Under the pieces are notes generated by a model. It had not been told where the DNA came from. It did no database searches and worked only from the letters and a program-made list of their open reading frames with translations. A DNA stretch of 64,000 bases from Microterricola gilva (GTDB lineage Bacteria > Actinomycetota > Actinomycetes > Actinomycetales > Microbacteriaceae), in contig NZ_SHLC01000001.1 in the NCBI RefSeq assembly GCF_004217495.1, positions 3,286,001-3,350,000 of the forward strand. Direction: 5' to 3'. Positions 24,837-31,604 of this stretch are shown here, in pieces (within the stretch, counting starts at the first letter, position 1; the number at the start of each line of letters is the position of its first letter). The position numbers and the translations under genes were made by a program.

Positions 24837-25992
24837 TGGGGATCTCCTTGGGCGTCGTGGTCTCGGGCAGCGGCGGCAGGTTCTCGATCGCGCGCACTTC
24901 GGGGATGGTGAGGAAGCCGGCCTCGATGCCGGTCTTGTGTGCGCCGTAGCGGGTGGTGGTGTCGGCGCGGAGCAGCGCCTCGATGTTGAACTTGGCGACG
25001 GTGCCGCGCGGCAGCAGGTCGGAGAGGGCATCCTCGATCTCGACCAGGTACGCCATGAGCGCGAACCGGACGTAGCCCAGCCAGTCCTGTTCGACGTTCG
25101 CGTAGGTCTGCGCGGAGCCCTCGACGGATGCCAGCATGAGCGAGGCCGGCACGCCGAACAGGCGAGCGATCTGGGTGACGGTGAACTTCTGCGACTCGAG
25201 GAATTGGGCGTCGGCCGGCGAGAGATAGATCGGCTGGTAGCTGAGGCCGGCACCGAGGACGGCGACGCCCTTCTTGGCTCCCTGCGACTCGTTCCACGTC
25301 GCTTTCGCCTGGGCGGCCGTGTCGGACTGGAGGTGCTGATCGGACTTCAGCACGCCGTTGGGGATGCCGGAGTCCTGGAACCAGTTCTGCGAGTAGTCGC
25401 GGAGATCGAGGGCTCCGCGCAGCTCGACCTGTGCGGCCTGGATCGGGCCGAGGCCCTTGAGGGAGCCGGGAACGCGCAGCAGGCTGAGGTGCTGCACCTC
25501 GTCAATGTTCAGATCGCGACCCCGGTAGCTGTAGCCGGCGAGCTCGCCGTTCGCGTCGCCCATGGGCACCACGTCGAGCGGGTTGAGGCACTGGACGTTG
25601 CGCACGACGCCGGGAGCCTCGAACGACTTGAGCCAGTAGGCGTTGCCCTGGCTGGCGAGGGAGACGACGCACTGTTCGACGAACGACGAGCGGGTGAGCC
25701 GAACGTCGGGGCGGCGCACCAGGGACGGGGCGATGGGGAGTGCTTTGCCGTCTCGCTCGCGGAGTGCGACTATCGAGAGCTGCTTGCTGGCGACGGCGTG
25801 AATCTGGATAGCCCGGTAGGCCATCGACACTCCGAGCGCTTCGCCGGCGCTGACCGACCGGGTGCTGCCGGAGCCGGCACGCGGCGGGATGACTAGCGCG
25901 GTGCTCGGGTCAGATGCCAGCGTTTCCTCCGATCGCGTGTGCGTCGGCTCGGCGGGAACCGGGCCGAGCAGCCAATCCGCGATGCGCCCCAT
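24829..25992 (-). CDS. Portal protein
   Basis: 387 residues of the HK97-type portal family: MAYRAIQIHAVASKQL in the N-terminal third, LASQGNAYWLKSFE, LNPLDVVPM, the clip region LLRVPGSLKGLGPIQAAQ and the C-terminal helix region PASLMLASVEGSAQTYANVE. Twelve copies form the DNA channel and bind the terminase. It lies between terminase and protease genes. Confidence 0.95.
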   Translation of the reverse strand: MGRIADWLLGPVPAEPTHTRSEETLASDPSTALVIPPRAGSGSTRSVSAGEALGVSMAYRAIQIHAVASKQLSIVALRERDGKALPIAPSLVRRPDVRLTRSSFVEQCVVSLASQGNAYWLKSFEAPGVVRNVQCLNPLDVVPMGDANGELAGYSYRGRDLNIDEVQHLSLLRVPGSLKGLGPIQAAQVELRGALDLRDYSQNWFQDSGIPNGVLKSDQHLQSDTAAQAKATWNESQGAKKGVAVLGAGLSYQPIYLSPADAQFLESQKFTVTQIARLFGVPASLMLASVEGSAQTYANVEQDWLGYVRFALMAYLVEIEDALSDLLPRGTVAKFNIEALLRADTTTRYGAHKTGIEAGFLTIPEVRAIENLPPLPETTTPKEIPND

Positions 25993-26047
25993 GTGCCTGC
26001 CCTCCGTGTCTGTGATCGAACGGAGAGCAGGCTAAGGATTCCAAAAG

Positions 26048-27499
26048 CTAGAACACTTGCAGCGTGTCGTCGCTGCGCGTCTCTGCGGCCAACACGCCGA
26101 TGGCGGTGGAGAGCACGCCGTCGATCTCGATGGACGAGTCGCCACGGCTGATGCGGAACTGCTCGCCGATGTTCTTCCGCACGGTGCGCGGCACCTGGAG
26201 CGTGAGCAGCGGGTCGCCGGCGTGCCAGAGCTTGCCGGTGCTGAGCTTGGCGTAGAGCAGCGCGGAGGCGTTGATCACGTCGCCCTGGTTGGCGATCCAG
26301 ACGGGCAGGCCGCGCTTCTTGAGTTCGAGGCCGAGGTCTTTGAGCGCGTACCCGTCCATGGCGAACACGACGGGCGAGAATCGGTTGAGCTCGACGGCGA
26401 CGGCGACGAGCTGTTCCAGGTTCGGGTTGGTGATCGACGCGACGAGTTCGGAATGGGTGTCGGGGCCGGCCTTGACGGTGGCCGTGATGGCGGCAAAGCC
26501 CCAGTCGGGCGTGCGATCGAAGGTGAAGATCGGCCGGCCGCTCGGGAAGGCCTGGCCGGAGGGCCGGCGCTGCTTGCTCCAGAGGTCGAGGGTGATGAAG
26601 GCGTTGGAGGAGGCGGTGAAGCGGTTGAGGCGGTAGCGGATCGCGTCCGGCTCGGGCAGGCCGCGCACGTCGCTGATGGCGGTCTCCAGGTCGAGCCGGC
26701 CGCACGCGAGCCCGGGGGATGCCGCGCAGAGGTAGGCCCCTAGCGTCTCGTCGTCCTCGGGGATGCGGGCCTCGGGGGCCTCCCAGATGAAGAATCCGAA
26801 TCGCGCGCCGGGATCCTCGGCGTTCTTGTAGAGCTGGAGCAGCAGCTCGCTGGAGTCGTCGCCGGCGGTCGTGAGGCCGATGACGACTCCGGAGCGGCGG
26901 GCGGCGGAGCCGTTCACCATGTCCGACCACAGCTCGGGCTTGGTGATGTGCAGCTCGTCCACCAGGCCAACGGTGAGGTCGAGGCCCTGGACGGCGGCAG
27001 ACTTCGAGGGCTTGATCTCGTAGCGGCCGCCGTCGAGCGACTGGATACCACGTGTGTCGGTCAGGCGGGCGAAGCGGGCGGCGAGGGACTTGTTGCCACG
27101 GATGACGGACAGTAGGCGGGCGTAGATGATTCGGGCTTGCTCGGCCGATGATGCGATGCCGATGACGAGCGCGCCGGCTTCTCTCACGAGCCCGTAGAGG
27201 CCGAGGATCGCGCCGAGCACGCTCTTGCCGTTCTGCCGGCTGACCGAGACGAGCACCTGGCGATAGCGCAGCTCGCCTGCGCGCTTGTGCCCGGCCGGGT
27301 AGGTCTCCAGCATCGCGCGGATCAGCCAGCGCTGCCATTCGTCCAGCTCAAGCGCCGAGCCGTCCGGGAGCCTCCACACGACATCGACCAGGCGCAGCAG
27401 CCAGTCGCCGTGCGTGGTGAAGTCCTCGGCGAGCGGCAGCGAGTACCGCGTCGGCATCCACGGCGGGGAGGATGCCGGGGCCTCCAGCAGCAGCGTCAC
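26048..27499 (-). CDS. Terminase large subunit
   Basis: 483 residues from GTG 27499. ATPase: Walker A SVSRQNGKSV (85-94), Walker B VGLVDELH (177-184), and coupling motif GLTTAGDDSS. The C-terminal nuclease half has acidic residues in FTFDRTPDWGFAAI and FAMDGYALKD. It packages DNA into proheads and cuts it. GTGA overlap with the small subunit shows coupling. Confidence 0.96.
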   Translation of the reverse strand: MTLLLEAPASSPPWMPTRYSLPLAEDFTTHGDWLLRLVDVVWRLPDGSALELDEWQRWLIRAMLETYPAGHKRAGELRYRQVLVSVSRQNGKSVLGAILGLYGLVREAGALVIGIASSAEQARIIYARLLSVIRGNKSLAARFARLTDTRGIQSLDGGRYEIKPSKSAAVQGLDLTVGLVDELHITKPELWSDMVNGSAARRSGVVIGLTTAGDDSSELLLQLYKNAEDPGARFGFFIWEAPEARIPEDDETLGAYLCAASPGLACGRLDLETAISDVRGLPEPDAIRYRLNRFTASSNAFITLDLWSKQRRPSGQAFPSGRPIFTFDRTPDWGFAAITATVKAGPDTHSELVASITNPNLEQLVAVAVELNRFSPVVFAMDGYALKDLGLELKKRGLPVWIANQGDVINASALLYAKLSTGKLWHAGDPLLTLQVPRTVRKNIGEQFRISRGDSSIEIDGVLSTAIGVLAAETRSDDTLQVF

Positions 27500-27825
27500 G
27501 AGCTGCGGGCCTCGTCGATGATGTCCTCGACGCCATCGGAGGCCGGCGGGGCGGATGGTGCTTGCGAGCGGAGGTCTCGGAACGCGACGCCGAACTGGGC
27601 GACCATGGCGGCCGTCACGCGCTGGTCGAGCTGGCGGGCGAGGGCGCGCAGGGTCACCAAGGCGGGGCCGTGCTCGGGGCCGAGCCAGCGGCTTACCGCG
27701 ATGAACGCCTCGATCGAGCCGAGGAAGGTGAGTTCGCCGGATTCTTCGGCTTTCTGGCGCAAATCGGCGTCAATCTGAGCGTCTACGGTGGCCTCGATGG
27801 GGCGTTGCTCGGCGTTCGCTGTCAT
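27496..27825 (-). CDS. Terminase small subunit-like protein
   Basis: 109 residues, fully helical. The central stretch (ESGELTFLGSIEAFIAVSRW) and C-terminal RQLDQRVTAAMVAQFGVAFR resemble small terminase subunits of HK97-type actinophages, which recognise the packaging start. The call is mainly from position directly before terL with overlapping codons. Confidence 0.78.
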   Translation of the reverse strand: MTANAEQRPIEATVDAQIDADLRQKAEESGELTFLGSIEAFIAVSRWLGPEHGPALVTLRALARQLDQRVTAAMVAQFGVAFRDLRSQAPSAPPASDGVEDIIDEARSS

Positions 27826-27939
27826 GGCTTTTCCTTGGTCGAAATGTTTGAACTTGCGCGTGAAAATGAGGGCTGGGGGCGGGGTGATCTGGGGTGCCCA
27901 CAGAAAACCGGGGGCACCGACACGACGGCGGCCGGCGGA
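27826..27939. other. Non-coding gap before terminase, candidate cos region
   Basis: This is the only gap above 100 nt inside an otherwise overlapping operon, between the HNH nuclease and terminase genes, where cos sites of HK97-type phages usually lie. It holds GC-rich tracts with partly inverted GTGCCC and GGGCAC elements. No cut site can be fixed from sequence alone. Confidence 0.4.
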
Positions 27940-28191
27940 TCAGACACGGCTCAGCCAATTGCGGTTGAACCAGGTGATCCGGCTGCCTAGTCGCGCGCCT
28001 TTGGACGAGTTGCAGGGCTTGCACGCGGCGACCAGGTTGGCTAGCTCGTCCTTGCCACCGAGCTTCTTCGGGATCACGTGGTCGGCCTCGGTCGCCTCGC
28101 CTCCGCAGTACGCGCAGATGTAGCGGTCACGCTCCAGCACCTTGAGGCGCAGGGCGTTCCAGGCAGCGCCCCGGCTTGACCCTTCAGCCAC
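27940..28191 (-). CDS. HNH endonuclease
   Basis: 83 residues: zinc Cys pair CAYCG (about 26-30), catalytic ADHVIPKKLGGKDELANLVA with the His-Asn-His pattern, second Cys pair CKPCNSSKG. In HK97-type phages an HNH protein beside terminase assists cos cutting and packaging. It overlaps the gene upstream by 8 nt. Confidence 0.93.
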   Translation of the reverse strand: MAEGSSRGAAWNALRLKVLERDRYICAYCGGEATEADHVIPKKLGGKDELANLVAACKPCNSSKGARLGSRITWFNRNWLSRV

Positions 28192-28441
28192 GAGGAGCCT
28201 TCCGTTCCTGGTATCGGCGGGCGTCGTAGTGCGGCCGGCATACGCCCCGGGTCACGGCGTTGCCCTTGCATCCGACCTCGCTGCACATGGGCAGGGCTGC
28301 GAGGCGCTCGATGAGGCGGTGTGCTTGGGCTTCCTCATCGGCGGTGGTCTTCGAGAGGAAGACCCAGGAGCCGTGGCAGACCGAGCAGGCGACGACGTGC
28401 GAGCACGCGGACGAATCGACAATGACCAGGGGCTCGCTCAT
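28184..28441 (-). CDS. Small Cys-rich phage protein, 85 aa
   Basis: Eight residues after the start a Cys, then CSVCHGSW and MCSEVGCKGNAVTRGVCRPH: two possible zinc-binding clusters. The C-terminal cluster resembles short zinc-binding phage proteins near HNH genes. No function is recognised. ATGA overlap with the 37-aa gene upstream. Confidence 0.7.
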   Translation of the reverse strand: MSEPLVIVDSSACSHVVACSVCHGSWVFLSKTTADEEAQAHRLIERLAALPMCSEVGCKGNAVTRGVCRPHYDARRYQERKAPRG

Positions 28442-28551
28442 CGGCTGCTCCGTTCGATGAGGTGTTCGACGAGGACGACGATGCCGTAGATCGCCCAGGC
28501 GACGGCACCGGCAGCGAACAGCACTTCGGGTGCCAGATCATCGAACCTCAT
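28438..28551 (-). CDS. Tiny single-pass membrane protein, 37 aa
   Basis: Starts MRFDDLAPEVLFAAGAVAWA, with one hydrophobic helix (about 10-28) and a basic end LIERSSR. Both its start and stop overlap neighbours as ATGA, so it is translationally coupled on both sides, which is why I trust such a short frame. Function unknown. Confidence 0.65.
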   Translation of the reverse strand: MRFDDLAPEVLFAAGAVAWAIYGIVVLVEHLIERSSR

Positions 28552-28787
28552 GCGACGCGCTCCATGGCCTTGACGCCGGCTTCGAGCCAGGCGAGGGCGG
28601 CCTCCAGCGTCCACTCGCCCGAGTTCAGCAGCTCGGCCACTTCGAGAGTCTGGATGCTGGCCATCGCCAGGAGCGCGCGATCGGTGGACGACACCGACAT
28701 GAACGCCGTGGAGAGCTGGCGCATGTCCTCGGCGAGGTTGACGAGATCGGTGTGGGCGGCGACGGTGGCCGTCTCGGGTCGCATCAT
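28548..28787 (-). CDS. Small helical phage protein, 79 aa
   Basis: Starts MMRPETATVAAHTDLVNLAE and continues as a mostly helical, acidic protein ending EAALAWLEAGVKAMERVA. No family recognised. ATGA overlaps on both sides place it in the early leftward operon between the membrane protein and the 37-aa gene. Confidence 0.65.
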   Translation of the reverse strand: MMRPETATVAAHTDLVNLAEDMRQLSTAFMSVSSTDRALLAMASIQTLEVAELLNSGEWTLEAALAWLEAGVKAMERVA

Positions 28788-28981
28788 GCGAGCACTCCTG
28801 TCATTGCGAACAACACGAGGGCGAGCGCCCACGCGACGGGGGCAGACGCGCACGACGCGGCCACCCAGACACTCAGAGGCCATGTTTGAGGCCGGGTTGG
28901 GTGGATCGTGCGGCGCGCTCGGTGACGTACTGGCAGGCCGTGGCGGGCGATCAGCCATGCGGTGAGCGGATCGCGGCTCAT
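28784..28981 (-). CDS. Small phage protein with C-terminal membrane segment, 65 aa
   Basis: Basic, Arg/His-rich N-terminal half (TAWLIARHGLPVRHRARRTI) and one membrane helix at about 43-63 (AWALALVLFAMTGVL). ATGA overlap with the replication gene. Function unknown. Confidence 0.62.
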   Translation of the reverse strand: MSRDPLTAWLIARHGLPVRHRARRTIHPTRPQTWPLSVWVAASCASAPVAWALALVLFAMTGVLA

Positions 28982-29829
28982 GCGAGTTCGCCAGCGAGAG
29001 GGTTGATGATGGTTCCGGTCTCGGGATTGATCCACTCACCGAGCGCAGTGTCGAAGACAGGGATGGGGCCAGCCTCGAAGAGCGGCGGGCGTTCGCCGCA
29101 GTGCTGGCAACGCATCGAGTTGGCGTCGTAGTCGTGCAACTGGTGGCCGCGCCGGTTGGGGCACCACGGCACGGCGGGTGCGGCTTCTGTAGCGGAGCGC
29201 AGCGACGATGCGAGGTCGAAGACCTCCTCGGAGGGCGTGCCGCTCTGCGGCTCAATCTTGCCTTGAACACGAGCCGACGACGGCGAGTTATCCACAGGCG
29301 CTTCTGTAGTTACGTCTGCATGACTATCTCTAGAAGTGTTCTTAAGTTTGTTTTCTATAGTCATGGGATTTTCCGCCGACGGATTTCCCGGCGACGGATA
29401 AACCAGCGCCGGGTTTTCCCCCGCTGGTGTGATCAGGGCTTTTGTCTTCGCAGCCGGTAGAAGCTCCTCGAAGCCTTCGAGCGTCGTTCCGGGGTTGTCC
29501 ACAGGGGCGTGCGGGTCGGTCAGCCGCCAGTTGATGCCGGCGAACTGACCCCGGCTGCGGGTGCGGTATCGCTTCAGATAGCCGGTGCGCTCTAGCTCTG
29601 TGACCTGCGAGTGGATCGCATCGCGACCGTTCTTCGAGGCACGTGTGAGGGCATCTATCGTGATCACGAAACCCGGCTCGTGGCTGGCGAGCTGCACGAG
29701 CAGACCGCGAGCTGCGTTCCCAATCCGCGCGTCACGCGCCCAGGAGTTGGGGATGATCGAGAACCCGCCATCGAACCAAAGCTTGTCGCGCAGCAAGCGC
29801 CCACTGTTGTCGCTCACGAGCGCCCGCAT
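28978..29829 (-). CDS. Phage replication-initiator-like protein with winged-helix domain
   Basis: 283 residues from ATG 29829. The N-terminal half (LWFDGGFSIIPNSWARDARI ... ASKNGRDAIHSQVTELERTG YLKRYRTRSRGQFAG) is the helix-turn-helix domain found at the start of many actinophage replication proteins. A disordered middle follows, then a C-terminal zinc-ribbon-like part (CPNRRGH and RCQHCGERPPLFEAG). The frame is open to 29886, but that start would fall inside the operator palindrome and upstream of the predicted transcript start, so 29829 is preferred. It is the first gene of the leftward operon. Confidence 0.78.
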   Translation of the reverse strand: MRALVSDNSGRLLRDKLWFDGGFSIIPNSWARDARIGNAARGLLVQLASHEPGFVITIDALTRASKNGRDAIHSQVTELERTGYLKRYRTRSRGQFAGINWRLTDPHAPVDNPGTTLEGFEELLPAAKTKALITPAGENPALVYPSPGNPSAENPMTIENKLKNTSRDSHADVTTEAPVDNSPSSARVQGKIEPQSGTPSEEVFDLASSLRSATEAAPAVPWCPNRRGHQLHDYDANSMRCQHCGERPPLFEAGPIPVFDTALGEWINPETGTIINPLAGELA

Positions 29830-29844
29830 GTCGAGATGTTGTGC

Positions 29845-29883
29845 ATGATCCACAGAGTTCTTCACATTGTGAATAACTCTGTG
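29845..29883 (-). promoter_or_regulatory. Leftward early promoter with 33-bp operator palindrome
   Basis: On the - strand: -35 TTCACA (29873-29868), 17-nt spacer, -10 GATCAT (29850-29845). A near-perfect palindrome spans 29851-29883: outer arms CACAGAGTT / AACTCTGTG and inner arms TTCACA / TGTGAA around one T. It covers the spacer and -35, so repressor binding here would block the lytic operon. Confidence 0.75.
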
Positions 29884-29898
29884 CATTGAATGCGGCGT

Positions 29899-29930
29899 GT
29901 CGAGATATTGGGCACGAATGGTGCTACTTT
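29899..29930 (+). promoter_or_regulatory. Repressor promoter region with repeated 16-bp motif
   Basis: The 16-nt motif GTCGAGATATTGGGCA (29899-29914) recurs as GTCGAGATGTTGTGCA (29830-29845), 69 bp apart, one copy at each gene start. A TACTTT -10 box (29925-29930) stands 6 nt before the repressor ATG, implying a leaderless message. No good -35 is seen, as for promoters needing activation. Confidence 0.55.
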
Positions 29931-29936
29931 GTGTGC

Positions 29937-30242
29937 ATGACGATCATGGACAATCCCACGTGGACATTAGTCGACAGGCTGCGCAAGTCTCGTCTGCTCG
30001 CTGGCATGGAGCAGGCAGATCTCGCCGAGCTGATCGGCGTTTCTCGCAACTCCGTCAGCAACTACGAGAACGGCAAGACCGAGCTGAGCGCGACGACATT
30101 CGTGCGCTGGGCTGCTGCCACCGGCGTATCGCTCGAATGGCTGGCGGAGGGAATGCGCATTAACGCAAAAACGGCCTCAGCTGAAGCTGAGACCGTTTCT
30201 GGTGATGTGCGCCCGAAGGGATTCGAACCCCTAACCTTCTGA
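29937..30242 (+). CDS. Phage repressor (XRE-type HTH), prophage form truncated at attR
   Basis: 101 residues from ATG 29937. The HTH at about 26-47 reads QADLAELIGVSRNSVSNYEN, the Cro/CI type; SLEWLAEGM follows as usual. The last 12 residues (VRPKGFEPLTF) are translated from the antisense of tRNA-Arg within attR, and the TGA (30240-30242) uses one host base. Joining core to the left prophage end gives instead 24 further residues ending VLAEALA, stop at 12636-12638. So integration swaps the tail. It is divergent from the lytic operon and separated by its operators. Confidence 0.93.
   Translation: MTIMDNPTWTLVDRLRKSRLLAGMEQADLAELIGVSRNSVSNYENGKTELSATTFVRWAAATGVSLEWLAEGMRINAKTASAEAETVSGDVRPKGFEPLTF
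30170..30197 (-). terminator. Phage-borne terminator for tRNA-Arg, inside the repressor gene
   Basis: Arms AACGGCCTCAGC (30170-30181) and GCTGAGACCGTT (30186-30197), one wobble, followed on the - strand by a TTTT tract (30170-30167). It lies 10 nt beyond the tRNA 3' end, replacing the host terminator left at attL. Confidence 0.8.
30206..30241. other. attR core
   Basis: 36 nt identical to attL (12530-12565). Here it joins the host 5' half of tRNA-Arg, leaving the tRNA gene whole, and it also encodes the end of the repressor on the other strand. Confidence 0.95.
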
Positions 30243-30280
30243 TCCGTAGTCAGATGCTCTATCCGTTGAGCTACGGGCGC
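30208..30280 (-). tRNA. tRNA-Arg (anticodon ACG)
   Basis: 73-nt cloverleaf on the - strand: acceptor GCGCCCG with CGGGCGC plus A73, anticodon arm CTGACTACGGATCAG with ACG, T-arm GGGGTTCGAATCCC. CCA is not encoded. It serves as attB of the prophage; the 3' 34 nt come from the phage copy. Confidence 0.97.
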
Positions 30281-30319
30281 ATGTTGACCTTCTGTGCGGG
30301 CCAGGCCCGCCGAAGCAAC

Positions 30320-30724
30320 TTAGCTACTATAACCCAGGCCTCGCGGTCTCGCCAATTCGAGCAGGTTCAGCTGGCGTGTCACGGCCACCTGGCGGTACGA
30401 GGTCTCGATCAATTCGGCGAGGAACTGCCAGTCGACGGCTGGCCCGTCGAAGTCGATCCCGAGCCAGCGGGCGCCGTCGTAGTATGGCGCGTGGAAGAAG
30501 CGGGCGTCCTGCTCCAGGGCGGGATGTTCCTCGGGATCCGTCTTGATGACGATCGAGTATGGCCGCGTCATCGATGAGCCGGTGTGCACGAAGATCGGCT
30601 TTCGCGCTCGGAAGGTCGGCCTCCCCCAGGCCTCGACCTCGACCGCCTCCGGTAAGTCGAGGCACAGCTCGCGCACCCGCTGCACCAGCGGGTCGCCGGG
30701 TTCAAAGAGCTTGGGGTGCTCCAT
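30320..30724 (-). CDS. MmcQ/YjbR-family protein
   Basis: 134 residues with the double-wing CyaY-like pattern of the YjbR family: LCLDLPEAVEVEAWGRPTFR near the N-terminus, SIVIKTDPEEHPAL in the middle and WLGIDFDGPAVDWQFLAELI at the C-terminus. These proteins are thought to bind DNA, but their role is unknown. ATG 30724 stands 6 nt after TAACCT, so the message is probably leaderless. Confidence 0.88.
   Translation of the reverse strand: MEHPKLFEPGDPLVQRVRELCLDLPEAVEVEAWGRPTFRARKPIFVHTGSSMTRPYSIVIKTDPEEHPALEQDARFFHAPYYDGARWLGIDFDGPAVDWQFLAELIETSYRQVAVTRQLNLLELARPRGLGYSS
30326..30355 (-). promoter_or_regulatory. tRNA-Arg promoter
   Basis: On the - strand TTGGCG (30355-30350), 18 nt, TATAGT (30331-30326), about 45 nt upstream of the tRNA. 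It overlaps the 3' end of the MmcQ-like gene on the same strand. A GCGGGCC/GGCCCGC hairpin lies between promoter and tRNA. Confidence 0.6.
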
Positions 30725-30798
30725 CCCGACAGGTTAGGTGATTGGCGTGGCCACGTGAACCCCTAGCCAACGCCGAGCCGCGATGCTTGACTCTCGGC

Positions 30799-31521
30799 AT
30801 GAGTACCCCGACCTCTTTTGACTACACGGGCCTGCGAGCGTTGTTCATCAATTGCACTCTCAAACGCTCGCCGGAGATCAGCAACACCCAGGGCATCATC
30901 GACCTGAGCGCCGCGCTGATGCGCAAACAGGGCGTGCACGTCGACGTGCTGCGGGCGATCGACCACGACATCGCGACAGGCGTCTACCCGGACATGACCG
31001 AGCACGGGTGGCAGACGGATGCCTGGCCGGAGCTGTTCGAGACTGTGCGCGCCGCCGACATCCTGGTGATCGCCGGGCCGATCTGGCTGGGCGACAACAG
31101 CTCCGTCACCAAACGAATCGTCGAGCGCCTCTACGCGATGTCCGGCCTGTTCAACGAGGCCGGGCAGTATGTCTACTACGGCAAGGTCGGCGGTGCGATC
31201 ATCACGGGCAATGAGGACGGTGTCAAACACTGCGCCTCGAACCTGCTGTACAGCATGCAACACATCGGCTACACGATTCCGCCGGCTGCCGATGCCGGCG
31301 GGATCGGCGCGATCGGGCCAGGCCCGAGCTACCTCGACCCCGGTTCCGGCGGCCCGGAGAGCGACTTCACCAATCGGAACACGACGTTCATGAGCTGGAA
31401 CCTGATGCACCTGGCCGCCATGCTCCGCGCACACGACGGCATCCCCGCATTCGGCAACCTGCGCCAGGCGTGGGACAAGGGCGAGCGGTTCGACTTCCAG
31501 GCCAACCCGGAGTACCGGTAG
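30799..31521 (+). CDS. Flavodoxin-fold NAD(P)H-dependent FMN oxidoreductase
   Basis: 240 residues: ALFINCTLKRSPEISNTQGI is the phosphate-binding loop region after beta-1, ADILVIAGPIWLGDNSSVTK the FMN-contact loop, and YYGKVGGAIITGNEDGVKHC the third flavodoxin strand. It would reduce quinones or other acceptors with a bound FMN. Start chosen at ATG 30799, where the fold begins; the frame is open 57 nt further upstream. Alone; ended by a hairpin at 31549. Confidence 0.87.
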   Translation: MSTPTSFDYTGLRALFINCTLKRSPEISNTQGIIDLSAALMRKQGVHVDVLRAIDHDIATGVYPDMTEHGWQTDAWPELFETVRAADILVIAGPIWLGDNSSVTKRIVERLYAMSGLFNEAGQYVYYGKVGGAIITGNEDGVKHCASNLLYSMQHIGYTIPPAADAGGIGAIGPGPSYLDPGSGGPESDFTNRNTTFMSWNLMHLAAMLRAHDGIPAFGNLRQAWDKGERFDFQANPEYR

Positions 31522-31548
31522 CAGCGCGGCGAGCGGGAGCCGAAACGA

Positions 31549-31584
31549 CGGATGCCGGGGCGACGAGCGTCGCCCCGGCATCCG
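31549..31584. terminator. Bidirectional terminator
   Basis: Perfect 16-bp stem (31549-31564 with 31569-31584), GAGC loop, between the convergent flavoprotein and lipoprotein genes. Confidence 0.88.
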
Positions 31585-31604
31585 GGTTGGAACGGGGAGT
31601 TGCG

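Larger units (their letters stand above)
12530..30241. mobile_element. Compact temperate siphophage prophage (17.7 kb) integrated in tRNA-Arg(ACG)
   Basis: Bounded by a 36-bp direct repeat (12530-12565 and 30206-30241) made of the 3' part of tRNA-Arg. Contents: tyrosine integrase near the left end; repressor at the right end; a leftward late operon with replication initiator, small proteins, HNH nuclease, both terminase subunits, portal, protease-capsid fusion, connector, tail terminator, tail tube, frameshifted tail chaperones, tape measure, tail tip proteins, endolysin and small membrane (holin) proteins. All expected structural genes are present and intact, so it may be inducible. No helicase, polymerase or primase gene is seen, so replication must lean on the host. 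Confidence 0.96.

Noticed and set aside
28978-29886. Start of the replication gene at 29884-29886
   Set aside because: It would place 19 codons inside the operator palindrome and upstream of the predicted transcript start; ATG 29829 is used.
12530-30241. Prophage as a decayed remnant or phage-inducible island
   Set aside because: It has its own terminase, portal, capsid, tail and lysis genes without frameshifts, so it looks complete rather than dependent on a helper.
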